Shown: positions 1 through 11,875 of the stretch, in pieces
Layout of the letters: every line of letters begins with the position of its first letter
Position numbering within the stretch: position 1 is the stretch's first letter
Source of the DNA: Neurospora intermedia
Taxonomy: Eukaryota; Ascomycota; Sordariomycetes; Sordariales; Sordariaceae
Direction of reading: 5' to 3'
NCBI GenBank assembly: GCA_037102815.1
Contig: BTPP01000008.1
Coordinates: 310,001 to 374,000, forward strand
Length of the DNA: 64,000 nt
Translations under genes and position numbers: made by a program
The notes under the pieces: model-generated
Told to the model about the DNA's origin: nothing
Database searches by the model: none
What the model saw: the letters and a program-made list of their open reading frames with translations, nothing else

Positions 1-876
1 AGTCCCGCGTAACTTAACGCCGTCATCGGCGCTAAGCTGCTCAGGCTGCCCAGAATGTACTGCAACCACGAATGGTTACCATTCTGATCCAACGCTCCGA
101 ACGACATACCAAAGATCAGGTCACCGGCGACATCAAACGTCACGCTATTATACCACGACGTTGCATTCAGGGGTACCTTCCCCTCCTGTCCCTGCTCATG
201 AAGCTTGTGAACCAGCAAGTCGATATACTTTCCAATCAGCGGCCCTTGCCCGCGCATCGACGCGTCCGAAAAGCTGTTGGCCAACGCCCGACGCAGCTGC
301 CCGTGTTTTTCGCGCCCGGCGCTGATGATGTGTATGGGTTGGGCGTCGATGGGGCGGACGAAGGACTTGAACCTGGCCAGCTCCTCCTGGCCGTGACGGC
401 TGCCGGCGATGTGGCCGAAGATGTCGCGCCAGGCGCGCACATCGGTGAAGGAGAGGTGATTGGGTCCGATTCGCACAACGGGACCGTACTTGTCGTGGAG
501 AGTTTGCGTGTGGAAGGCTTGTACGCCGAGGGCATGGCGGATACTGAAGGGGATGGGGGAGGCGCGCTGCAGGAGCGGACCTGGGTACGAGGCTAGAGGG
601 TGGAAGAAGATGTTGTAGATGGCGGAGCCGATGATGTATAGGAGGATCTGGGTTTAAAGTTAAACGCTTAGTGGAGGTTCTCCTTCATCGATATGGAACA
701 TTGGAAGATAAGGAGGCGGTATATGTTGGACTGGGGCTAACTGATGAGATGAGAAGATGATTTCTTACAGTGACTCCAACGGCACTGAGAAGCAGGTGTA
801 GTCCTGACAACCCGGTGACACCGGCGAGCTTGTCTATGACGGGCATGGTGTCTTGTTGCCCTGGGGCTTGATTCAA
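1..876 (-). CDS. Cytochrome P450, N-terminal part (runs off the window start)
   Basis: Two exons on the minus strand: 876-769 and 647-1, the second continuing past the window edge. The intron (768-648) starts GTAAGA and ends CCCAG, and phase 0 is kept. The first exon plus the start of the second give a hydrophobic N-terminal anchor (LLLSAVGV, then ILLYIIGSAIYNIFFHPL). Next comes the typical fungal microsomal P450 start: a proline/glycine hinge (ASYPGPLLQRAS), then KYGPVVRIGPNHLSFTD and the helix B-C region (GREKHGQLRRALANSFSD, where W of the usual WxxxR is not seen). The heme-binding cysteine motif lies outside the window, so the subfamily cannot be fixed. The look is that of the ER-anchored class II monooxygenases close to isotrichodermin C-15 hydroxylase-like proteins. 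A second in-frame ATG at 846 is an alternative start. Substrate unknown. Confidence 0.85.
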
Positions 877-3595
877 AGAGTGAACAAAGAGTCCGGAGCC
901 CTTTCTGACCTAAAAGGGACAAGGAGAAAGTGGCGTGCAACTTTTTTTCCTGTTGAGTCTTCACTCAACACTTAAAAGCCGGCACCTAGATGACTGACAT
1001 CGACCAGCGACGCTCGAAGATGGTGAGCCAACCTCTTTCACTTTATACGCAACGACTCCTGCGTTCCCTGCCTTGTCTAACGGAACTCATGTTGCCTCCA
1101 ATCCGACAGTCTGTCGCATTCATCCCCATCTACTTTCTCACAATTGATACTCCATGTAGCATTGCTCGCCCTCATCAGTCACACAACACGAAATAACTCT
1201 CCATGTGGTAAGTAAGCCGCTTTATCTCCATTTAACAGCCCTCCAATTGATACCCATTTTTGTAACCATTCCCAGGTTCGTTATCCACCACTGCTGTCTG
1301 ATCCACCACTCATACCCCAGCCCACACAGTCGCCCACGGTATTCATCACAAGCTTCCATATTTCCTGATGATACTATATACCACCATCAACAGTTGTATC
1401 GGCGATTTTTGTTTCCTCCTTCAGGTCTATCCTGGCGAACCAGCGGGTAGAATGCCGTGCATCACCCCGTGTGCGCTTACATCTGATCTTCGTTCACATG
1501 GAGTGTTTCTAGCGTAATATGTGCGTCTCGTTAAAGGAGAAGAATATGGAGGACGTTCCCTAGGTGGAGCAAGAGGAGTCAAGATGCGGGAAAGCTACTT
1601 GAAAGAGGCAAATAGTGGATTTCTTTCTACGGTCTTCTGATAGTAGAGGTAGGGTTATGCTTCGAAGTTTCAAGGGGGATGTTGTTCTCTTTGACAGTTA
1701 AACTGTCTCGAGACTGTGTACCACGCCGGTCTGGTTTCTCAATGGATACCTTACCTACCTTGATAACTAGGTAGTTCGCATTTCTGAGTGTGAACTACCT
1801 CCTCTGTATAGGTAGGTGGTAGTCATCCTACTACTACATATACCGGCATGACCGGCTATTCGGCCAGCTTATCTTGGCGATTTCCGTATGTGCAGTACCT
1901 ACAGACATAAGAAATCTCGATGTGGAGATGCAAGCGCTTCCCATTGACCATTGCAGTTATTTACCTGTTTGGTAGCCTCCGTATTTCGTGGCATTGATGG
2001 CAGGTCGCCAATGCGTTTGAGGTTTGCCGATGCAACCACTGCAGTCTGGCTCCAGCCCGTTACGGTCCGATACATGTAGGTATGCGTACTATGTGCCGTC
2101 CGGGATATAAAAAGAAAGAGACATAGGTAGGTAGGTACCTTTTCCACGTCCAGACAAGAACCCCAAGCTCCAATACTTTCACCAACTCTTTTACCAACGC
2201 TGCAGACGATATATGGGGTATCGATTGGATAGTACCTTAACGATTGAGGAGAATATCTATCTGTGAGTCGTTCCTGCGCGTTGCCCCCTTTGCTGGAGAC
2301 TCCGTTACACTACATCTTCGCTAGAGGGAGCTATGGTACCTAGGTACCGTGTGGCTGACGATGATGGTGATGGGTGGATGCAGGAGCATCACATGTAATC
2401 CTCTCTCTCGCTTCGGAGAATTTTACTCTTGTGATTGGCTTTGGCTGGTCGCATTCGCATAGCGAGAGAGAGAGAGAGAGATCTCTTTCTTGCCCGTGTA
2501 TGTATACAAAGGGTAGGTAGGTATGACTCTACACCTAGTTCTAGACAACAGTAGGTAGGTAGGTAACGGGATAAGACATGCCGTCCGTCGTCCGGGGTTA
2601 TTCTGTCATCCGTCGTCGTCGGGCTTCGGGCTACTAACCTTTCCCGATTTCAAGAAATCACGGCCTCTTCGGAGTTTACTACCTCTAACCTGAGCCACCA
2701 CCGTTAAGAACCTCGGCGTAAGAGTCATGTTAACTCCGGACTTGCATGTCTCTACAATGCTCCTTCATTTTGATTTTTCTTTTTCTTTTTCTTCGAGAGG
2801 GGGAAGGAGGAGGGGGAGCACTGGTGTATTCCTGCCGGCCGGTTGCTGCAGCTTTGCCAAATGACTGACAGACGGTGCATGTGTGTCCCGCGTTGCAGTC
2901 GAGATTTTTTCTAGCGTTATACCTACCTCCACCGTTCTATGTAGAGGTAGTATCCATACCTACCTAAGTATGTTAGAATTTTATCTTTCGCTGAAACTTG
3001 ACTCTATGTAGGCATGTTATGTTACTTCCACTCCCCTTGTATCCTCGCAGTGTACCTATCCGGGTCGCTTTCCGTGCCAGCGTCGTATGCCATAGTCGTA
3101 GTCGGCACAACAAAAAAAAAAAAAACGGAAACCCCACGTCTTCTCTTGGTTCTTCCCGCGATCAACAAATGAAAACAGGTTAGATCACGCCACGCCCGTA
3201 CCATCATTTTCAATGATACCCCCGAATAGTCCAAAAAAAAACACTGGGCTGTATGTACCTCTATGTGTTATGTGGGCGCGACCCTTGCAGGTCCTTCTAG
3301 AAAGGTGAGGCTGCCTTTGTTACATGTATTCGATCAACGTCTGTCAACTAACTGAAAAAGAAAAAAAAAAAGCAGAGTAGAAACTGCCATGTCTTCCACT
3401 ATGTTGATCTTTCTCCTATGCGTCTGTAGATACCTAAGTAGGTAGGTATGTAGATATATACCTAGTGTGTGTGCCCTTAAGCCATACCAACCGATATCTA
3501 CGCAGTATGCCCGTATTCGTACCTCTACCCATATCCACACCCATAGAGGCCGGTACCCATACACCTTCAACGGGCTATGCCCCGCCCAATTACGA
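877..3595. other. Intergenic region with TAGG/CCTA microsatellites
   Basis: This 2.7-kb gap between the divergent-side promoter of the P450 and the 3' end of the zinc-cluster factor holds no open frame that looks coding. It is rich in TAGGTAGG/CCTACCTA runs (for example near 1750, 1810, 2127, 2512, 2553, 2925, 2957 and 3435), a GA repeat at 2463-2480, and A runs near 3111 and 3232. Such tetranucleotide runs are common between Neurospora genes. Confidence 0.7.
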
Positions 3596-6500
3596 CTATG
3601 TTCCAGGCCAGTCTTCAACGCCGTAGTACCAAAGCCAAGGGGCCAGTTGATCCATGAACTCTGTGGCAAGTAAATTGTTGCATTGCCCTCCTCCTCCTCC
3701 TACCCCTCCTGCTGCTCCCCCTCCTGTCGTTCCCGTCACGGCGGCGGCGGGGGAGAATCCGGTATCCCCGCCATGGACCCCGGCGCCTGTTAGGCTGTGG
3801 TGAGCATTCACACCACTCATGGCTGTTGTATTTGGATATGACCCATGAAGAGGAGGAGGTGGATGTTGTTGATGCTGGTATTGCTGCTGCTGCGATGGTG
3901 GCGCATGATGTGGTTTCCCCATGCTTTGTCCTTGCAGGTTTTGGCTTTGACCGGTCAGCCATTGTGATTGTGACTGCCGTGTAGAGGTAGCAGTGACATT
4001 GCCGCTTACTACTACGGCCCCCCCTCCTCCTCCTCCTCCTCCTCCTCCTCCTCCTTCTTCTTCTCTTGCTGCTTCCCTGACTCGTGCCGAAGTGGTGGCC
4101 TCGGAATGTCTCTCTTCTCCGGTTCTAGACCCAGAGCCAGACGCCGAGGTACTACGCCTAAACATAGCTTCAACCCCTCCACCACCACCACCACCTCCAC
4201 CTCCACCTCCACCTCCCGCTGCTCCTCCTCCTCCTCCTCCTCCTCCTCCTTTTTCTTCCTGATTAGGAAAAGTGCTCGTTACCCTCCCCCTCCTCCCCCC
4301 ATCTCCACCACATCCTGGTCGCAAACAAGCCGCGTCATCCCCTTCGCCCTTCCCCTGATCATGATGATCATCAAGCTTGCCCCCCTGAGCCACAAACTCG
4401 GCAAACCGCTCCAACCTGGCCTTAGTCATAGCCAACCCCTTCGCACTGACCTCCCACATGTTGTTATCCGGCTCGCCGCCGCTCGCCTTCTTCATGTCGT
4501 CGCTGGCCTGCTGGAAGCGGGCGCCGAGCTGGGTCATGATTTTGGTGATGTCGACGCGCAGGCCGGGCTGGGAGTTGAGCTGTTCTTGGAGCATAGCGAC
4601 GATGTGGGGAAGGTGGGGGTCGGTGGTCTCGCGCCAGCGGTTGGAGGAGGAGAGGGGGTTGTTCAGATTGTTGGTTTGGTTGTTATTGTTGCTGTTATTA
4701 GGGTTGGAGGCAGTTGGGTGCTCGGCAGTGGCGGTGGTAGTATTATTAGGAGTGGTGGTCGTCGTGGGCTCCGTCGAGGTGGCGCGGGAGCCGACAAAGC
4801 CGGAGATGTCCCGGGAGATGATGGAGGGGGATGGGGTTCCGAGGCCGGGACCGGGAGTGGCGGGCGCGGGGGTGTTGATGGCCGAGGATGTGGCGGGTGG
4901 TCGTGGTGAGAAGTCCGGTGGTGGGCCGGCGCCGTAGCCGCATGGTCGGCTATAGTGTGGAGAGGGCGTAGGTACGGAGGCAGATGTTGGGGTATATGTT
5001 GAAGTATATGATGTTGTGGTAGTGGGTTGCTGAGGATGGGCTGGCGTCGAGATGGTGTGCCTTGGTTGTGATGATGCTAAGGGTTTGATGGGGGAGACGA
5101 TTTTGGACCATCGAGCAAGCATCGTTACGGCGTAAACGATCTGACAGATGATGGACACCGGCAGGTAAAAGTATGCCGATACGGGTACGGTAAACCAATG
5201 ATCGAACCACTCTCGCACCCCACTGCTTACCCGGTAAAAGACATCAAGAGCCGACGGAGTGTTGTCGTCAAGCGCAGTAAGGTCTTTGTAGAACTTGGCC
5301 AGCAATGATGCATCGATAACTGGAGGTTCGCAAAGACGCATCTTGGCCGAATGTACGTACACCATAAGGTATTCTAGAGCGTGTATTAGCATAGACTGGC
5401 AACTTTTGAATCGCTTGTTGAGTGCAATCATACTATTGTTTTCTTGGCCCTTGTTGAATGAACCACATATCTTGTCAAGCTCACTCTGGAACGTCGACAT
5501 GTAAGCCGCATCTGGAGCCCTAGCAATCCCTCCAATGGATTCCGTAAGCTCGGTTTTGGAGTTCACTTGGGCGATCTTCTCCATCAGGCGCTGTAACTGC
5601 ACCATGTTGACCAGTATCCCATCTGTTTCAAACTCCTTCGATTCTTGTAGTTCATCTAGACACTGCTGAATGTATGGCGAGTACCTGATGGACTCGAGTT
5701 TTCCAAACGCCACGGATATACTGATGGTGGTACATGTCAGCATAGAGATCATAGGTATAACAGGGAAGGTGACGGTTTCACGTAATACTCACGTTGAAGC
5801 GATATACCATAAGCCCAAAAGCGCCCTCCGTTCCTCATTTGTCCGTGGTTTTGGATCGTCGGGGTACAGTACCATGACGCTTACCCTCTCTTGCACCTTT
5901 GGATCCCGGTTCAGTCCCAGGTCGGAAACAAGACTCGCGGCCAGGTGTATGAGGTTGTTCAATTGGGCATGCATCAGGCAATGGTACTGATACCAGCCGA
6001 TCATGACGAGGATGCCTTGTAGCAGATCCAATGACCTCTCTGACCGCAAGAGCATGCGTTCAGAGACATGTCGGACCAGCCGATACATCTGAGCTCGCAT
6101 CGACCGCATACTTGTGAGGGTCGTCACCATCCGAATGGCCGAGAAGAGAAACGGACGGGACTGTTCGAGTTCTTGGACCGTCGTACCAACGGGAATAATG
6201 ACGAACGGGAAGAGCGGACTGAGATGGGTCTGGTAGATGGTGAGGATGGTCTCATCTGACTCTGACGGACCACGAGACTCGCCCCGTGCTCTGCCCATAC
6301 AACCGGAAGGGGCGTAAGAGTTGTAATGATTGGGCACATGGATAGGCCTTTCGCCCAGCAGTTCTGAGCTGCCACTGTGGCTTTCATTGTCGGAATAGCC
6401 ACCCTCGGTGGTGCCATGACGGTCATCTTCCAAGGGCGTGAGACTTGCTCGCCTCTTTCCAGAGCCGGATGCTTGAGGAGCGCCTACGGCAATATCAAGG

Positions 6501-7087
6501 TCGTCTAGGTGCGTGAACGGGGTTGAGTCAGCAAGACCCTGAATGTTGATGATGATAATATAATCATCTCTTACGATCTCGGGCTATGCATGAAGCACTA
6601 CCATAGGTCGACATGACCTCGTGAGAGGCAACACTATCCGCGAGGGGGATGCCTCGCAAATCCCCAGTTGCCTTGAGGAGATCGACCAATCCATTGAGCC
6701 GTTGTTCCAGCTGAGCCGTTTTTCTATAAGCCAAACATGTGTTAGTGAGATCGGATGGCGAATTACACACAATGAATACGCGGTTACTAACGATGGCCGA
6801 ACCGCTCTCTTCTTCCTCGGGCGGTGCACCTGGCTTGTGCAATCTTTGCCCAGACGTTCACACCTTTGGCACTTGGTCCCAGGAGCACCAGACTGTCGCG
6901 AACACTTTGCCTTTGCCGCCGCACACTGGGAACAGGCATTTCCCCATTTGGCGTTTGTCGGATGCGAGTTCGCATGCGTGTTGGACGGCGCGCTCTCCGT
7001 TGATGCGAGTGAATCACTCCGTCCTCCTCCACCGCCGATTCCGTGCGTCGTTGCCGTTGGGGTTTCTTCTCGCCCAACTTGCGCCAT
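3596..7087 (-). CDS. Zn2Cys6 (Gal4-type) transcription factor with long poly-Gly tail
   Basis: Four exons: 7087-6792, 6723-6575, 6504-5793 and 5720-3596. Introns begin GTTAGT, GTAAGA and GTGAGT, have CTAAC or CTGAC branch sites, and all phases agree, giving 1093 residues. The binuclear zinc cluster uses C52, C55, C62, C73, C76 and C83 (spacing 2-6-10-2-6). A basic stretch (RPRKKR) and a short leucine-rich coiled coil (KTAQLEQRLNGLVDLL) follow, as in dimeric Gal4-family DNA-binding proteins. A middle region around residues 220-450 resembles the fungal-specific regulatory domain. The C-terminal half is low complexity (Pro/Thr/Ser/Asn, then several Gly runs from GGN codons, then Gln/His) and ends in a conserved-looking aromatic tail (WLWYYGVEDW). 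It is probably a nuclear sequence-specific regulator. Target genes are unknown, and the flanking genes do not suggest a cluster. Confidence 0.9.
4018..4258. repeat. CCT/CTC trinucleotide repeats encoding poly-glycine
   Basis: Two blocks of imperfect CTC/CCT triplets (about 4018-4070 and 4175-4255) lie inside the last exon of the zinc-cluster factor. Read on the minus strand they encode runs of 9-14 glycines. Length differences between strains are likely at such tracts. Confidence 0.8.
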
Positions 7088-8247
7088 TTTCGTGAAATTA
7101 TGAACAAAAGACTCAAGAAATGTGTTACATGGCTTTCGCATAGGGGATCATCGATTGAAGAACTGATGACGGTCTGCAATGTCAATCGGCGTTTGACCGG
7201 AGATTTTCACAACACCCTTTCTCCGTGTCAGGGCCCACCCGCTTTTCCATTTTCGGAGACAACGACAGATATCATTGGTTCGCGAAAATATGACCGGACT
7301 TTACGGGGCAAGCCTCAATCTCCGATTCCCTCCCTACCACTTACAGTGATGTTCCAATATGTACAACTGACTGGTGACGCCTCAGATCTTCTGTAGGTGA
7401 TTTGTGATATTTGGCGGTCGGTAGAGGTAGGCAAGTTCCTGGCTTCATCTTATAGCGACTTAGTCAGCCCCTCCATTCATCAGATATTAACTTGGGGATT
7501 CAAGTCTGAATGGTGCAAAGTTCAGCATGTGAATACTACCACTAACTCCAGGCGTGGTAGGGATGAAATTGCTGTCTGGTCATGACCTACCTGCAGGTCT
7601 CGTTGGATTAGTAGGGTTCCGGGGCCCACAATTGTCCGTCCCTTCGTGGGGCTTTCGGAGAGCAGGATCCGAGAGGGTCCGGGATGGTCTCACAGCAAGA
7701 CCAGATTCGGGCCGTGTTTATCCTCACCACAATCCCTGGACGAGCCGAAATGGCAAGACATCACCCGATGACATATGTTGTCCGGCCAAGGTCCTCCCTA
7801 GATAAGCTGTCTTCCGACCGAATCAGACGGTGAACCGCTTCCGCCAGCCTCGGCATCTTCTTCATGTGCTCGGCCCACGTCTCGTCCAGATCTTGTGTTT
7901 TTTAAACTCCAAGCCATGCCAGATACTCCCGTCGCAAATCTTCCCTATATTGTGTTCTTTGTATCGTAGTCAAAAGCAAACATCCTCGCACTCCAAGCTC
8001 GAACTCAGTGAATGGATTTTCCAACCACGATTTACAATTCAGACGCTAGTGCTCTTGAAGATTAGAGTAAAAAAAGGATACTAGAAATGATACAACTCCT
8101 GTCTCGCTCGCTTTCGCTTTAGGTTTCCAAGCCCACAAACAACCAACACCTAGCCTAACAAAACATCCTCAATCACATCCTTAAATCCTTCCATCAATCA
8201 AGCTTCCTTCGTCTTTGTTTCTCGCATGATAGCACGAGCCATGTTGC
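7088..8247. other. Intergenic region
   Basis: Upstream region of the zinc-cluster factor and 3' flank of the Kre9-like gene. No supported coding region or RNA gene was seen. Confidence 0.6.
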
Positions 8248-9204
8248 TTAGCACATGCAATCCTGGACCTCCGAGAGATCCTTGTAGACGGTGTGGTAGA
8301 TGGTGCTCGTGATGCCAGTCTCGGCAAAGAAGGCAGCACCGTTGATCATGGGCGGAGCGGTGGTGGCCGGCGCGGGGACGTCACCGGGTCCGGTAGGGAC
8401 AGCGGCCAGCTTTACGGGATTACCGTAGCCTGAAGGGCCCCAGCCAATGGTGTCAGGACACTTTCCAGGAATGGGGGACTTGGTAATGGTGGCGGGCTTC
8501 ATGAGAGTAGTAGGGCTGGCGGTTCCGGTGGAGTTGGCGTAGAGAAGAGTGGAGAAGGAAGACTGCGAAAGGGTTGTGCTCACCGTGACGGTAACGGTGG
8601 CCGCCGGCGCGCAGCTCGAGGGCGCCCCGGTCGGGAAGGGCGAATCAACCGAGCAGGGACCACCGCTGATGTAGAACTTGGGCGTCTGGGCATAGATAAC
8701 GTAGACGTTGGTCCCGTTGATAGCATTGCTGTGGACGAGAAGCGCCAGGAGAAGAAAGGGGGCAGCGAGTCAGCCTTTGCGTTGTTCATTGTGTTGGTTC
8801 CTGAGACGGGGTCCACTTCCCGAAAGGAAGGGAGAAGGAGACCCAGGGGTTTGTTTGGGATGAGTGGGGTAGGGTCCTCAGGTCATGCATGGCATGAACA
8901 TGCAAAGGGAGCCGAGGGTAAAAACATACAATTGCCAGCCATAGGAGCTATCAATGTCGCAGGGAATCGTCACGCTGAGCTCGCCGGAGGAAGGCTCAAT
9001 GTTATAGGCCAAAGGCGTATAGTAAGGAGGCCAGTTGACAAAGTTGACCAGGTAGACGCTGAAGTCGGTGGGGTCGGTATCGACGGTGGACCACTTCAGG
9101 TCAAAGGTCTCACCCTTGTGAAGGGTGGCATTGGCGACGGGATCAGTGAACTGCAGGGCCGAGACAAGCGGCGCCGCGAGGGCAGCGAGAGCAAGCACAC
9201 GCAT
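8248..9204 (-). CDS. Secreted Kre9/Knh1-type Ser/Thr-rich wall protein
   Basis: Two exons, 9204-8930 and 8728-8248, separated by a 201-bp intron (donor GTATGT, acceptor CCACAG); 251 residues. An N-terminal signal peptide (MRVLALAALAAPLVSA) is followed by LQFTDPVANATLHKGETFDLKW. This is the start of the Ig-like Kre9/Knh1 N-terminal domain found in yeast-like cell-wall glucan proteins and fungal Ser-Thr-rich GPI proteins. The domain runs to about residue 115 (FYISGGPCS). After it comes a Ser/Thr/Pro-rich spacer and a tail ending in a Cys pair (QDCMC). Unlike most GPI members of the family there is no hydrophobic C-terminal tail, so the product looks soluble and secreted or wall-associated rather than GPI-anchored. 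The domain assignment rests on motif reading only. Confidence 0.8.
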
Positions 9205-11875
9205 CTTGAATGAGATCCGGATAAAAAATAATAAAAAAAAATATAAAAAAAAATGACCAGAAAGCTATATCGTGATTGCTGAGTGCAAGGAGTGACGGCA
9301 CTGCGGATATGACAAACGAGTGACTGCGGCCGCACGACGAACAAATGAAGAAGAAGAACAAAAATCGTGGAGGTGGCCGTTAGGCTTCTTTTTGTAATGG
9401 TCCTGATTCTCAGCTCTGCCCCATCTCGCTCATCTCGTACTACCCCTGACAATTACACCTTGTAAGATGTGCGGGATGCCTTTCGCTTGAAGGGTGCCTT
9501 CCGTGAGCGAAAGAAGGACGCTAGGGACTGAAACTAGGGCCATCTCTGTCGTAGATTGCCTTTGACTTGCATCATCATTTCGAAATTGGATGAGCAGGGC
9601 CAATGAAAACAGTGTGTTGGTTGCCATAATCATCGCCATGGCTTCTGCTGAGCCAGTAGAAATGGGTACCAAGTGCACGACCCTGGAAAATGTCGAGGTT
9701 GCATCGTACCTTGCATCTCATCTGTACTAGAGGTAGGTACCCGTTCGGACGAACCTCCACAACGCTGGGACGAGAAAATAGTGCCTTCTGGCGGCCGCCG
9801 GCCTCCCCTTGCCATGAAAGAAATGATGTTCTGGGTTGTCCAGGCATCGAAATGTGATCGCCTAGCTGGAGTGTCATGTCCGAGACAATCGAAAAAAGCG
9901 TGGCACTCTGGAGCAAATATCCACCAAGAGACAAGAAGCGAATGAACGCAGCGGGCCTCTCCAGGCCCTTCCCAGCTTTTACCTTCAGGGAGATAACATA
10001 CACATCCTGGCGCACCTTTGAGCGCCCGAGTCTGCACTGCCCGGAACGAAATCCGTGGCACCGGGAGAACAGCCCGGAGGCAACGAGTGCGGTAGGCAGA
10101 AGGATGTGGTTGTAATATGTAGCCCGACAAGGCTGGAACAAGGAAAAGACCATTCACTTTGTGGGCTATGAAACCGATGATGCGAACGAGCGAGAAAAGA
10201 TTGCAGTGGCCGTTGTGGGTAAGACCGGTGATATGGGCATCCACAAAACTGCAGGGTTCGGGCTTGGTGTTCTTTTGAGACTTAGTCCTACCCACAGCGG
10301 CAACAGGCGAGATCAAACCACTAGTCTAGGTAACGGCTAAAGAGCGGAGATGGTCGGAGATCGACGACGAGCTATAGAGCAAACATCGCAAACAACCGGT
10401 TAAGCGACCGAGGGAGGAAATGACAATCGTAAGTCAAAACCGTATCCAATTTCTGAAAGATCCAAAGGACGATTTCGATATTCGCTTGGCGGATTGACGG
10501 CATCCAATTCGCATCCAATGGGTAGGTATTGGCAGCCATTGGCAAGCATTGGCAGGTATTGGCAGTTGTTGGCAGTCTCGGCAGACTTGTGTGTGTTTTT
10601 GGAACGTTCTGTACTTGGTTCCGTATTGCTGTTGCTCGCCGAGGATGTTTGCTCCATCGTCACTGCTCAGATCAACCAATGACTTGCTCTTCCAGCAACG
10701 GACGCCCTCAAGCCTGATTTTACAGGTCGACGGCGAGTGCATTGGAAGAGATGTAACTTCAAACTGTGTGTGAACAACAATCTAGACGACACAAGAAATT
10801 GCAAAGTTCGTCTAAACCGGTTTAGATCCGTTAAACAATCCTGTTACCGGGTGAGTGAGCGCCACCGCTAAACCCTCTTCCCTGAATTTCGCGAAGGCCA
10901 TTGATCTGGGCTGATGCCATTTCGCTGACTGTCAAAGTCTCCGAAAGAACCCACAACCTTTGAGCATGAGAATTATCCCATGAGCACAAACCCAATTACG
11001 TGATCTTCTGGATGAAATGGGGATACCGTATGATTTCGTCTAGAAGCGGGGTTATAGCTCTGCCATTTGCCTCTACAGCCACGTACATACAGCAGCCGGC
11101 AGACCTTTAGCCCCACAGAATCCGCACAATTATGCCTCATCTGTAACCTGAGGTTGACGAGATCATACGGCGTGTTGTGCGCGATCAGGGCGGGATGCCT
11201 TTTGGTTGTGGTGCTGAAGGGCCTTGATTCACAGGGATGGTTTGTTTCTGTCGGCTGTTAAATGGTGACTTCGCGCTGTGGGTTAACACAACATTGGCAG
11301 TTGTGGTTCAAGAGGATCGTGATACTCTGTCGAGAATGTTATTTACAGAGCTGGCTAACCCTGCATACCTAGATCGAACCTCATCATGTATGTAAGCAGT
11401 GGTAGGTCCATGACCATGAATAGTCTGTTCTTTTGCATGCATTTTTGGCCAGAGAGTATGCACAGCGTCTCAGTCATCAGATGTATGCCGAAGACTTTGT
11501 GATGATGTTTCTGGAAGCCAACGGGCTTTGTAGAGGCTCACACCGCGACATCACATACTTCTGAGCATACCAATCAGACGATGTCAATATGCTCCTGTAA
11601 GGTATAGGCGCGTCGATGTTGGGCAATCACGATTCCACAATCGAATGACCAGTTCAGAGCGCGACAAATGAGTCGAAGAGATGGGTTGAAAATGAGAAAA
11701 GGGCTCGTCCGACTATCATGGACGCTGGGTACCATTATCATGACGACTTGATTTTGTAAAGCCTGAAGCACCAAATCTCATTTCTTCATCGTTCAGTCGT
11801 CAGTCTTTGATTGTTGCAACAACTTCAACAGCCCTAACCACAAGAAGACAAGGAGCCAAAGCGCGCCAAGGCATC
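9205..11875. other. Intergenic region (2.7 kb)
   Basis: Overlapping long open frames on the minus strand (9575-10316) have no recognisable domain, no consistent intron signals and poor codon character, so I do not call them genes. The stretch also holds a 10-bp tandem repeat (listed separately) and the promoter of the MFS transporter. Confidence 0.55.
10526..10585. repeat. 10-bp tandem repeat, about five copies
   Basis: The unit ATTGGCAGNN repeats at an exact 10-bp step from about 10528 to 10575 (GGCAGCCATT, GGCAAGCATT, GGCAGGTATT, GGCAGTTGTT), with decaying copies at the right end. It is non-coding and lies in an intergenic gap. Confidence 0.75.

Noticed and set aside
3993-4909. Long plus-strand Pro-rich open frames
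   Set aside because: They are antisense shadows of the poly-Gly exon of the zinc-cluster factor.
9575-10316. Two long overlapping minus-strand open frames (192 and 228 codons)
   Set aside because: No domain, signal peptide, or consistent splice sites. The two frames overlap each other and composition is not coding-like.
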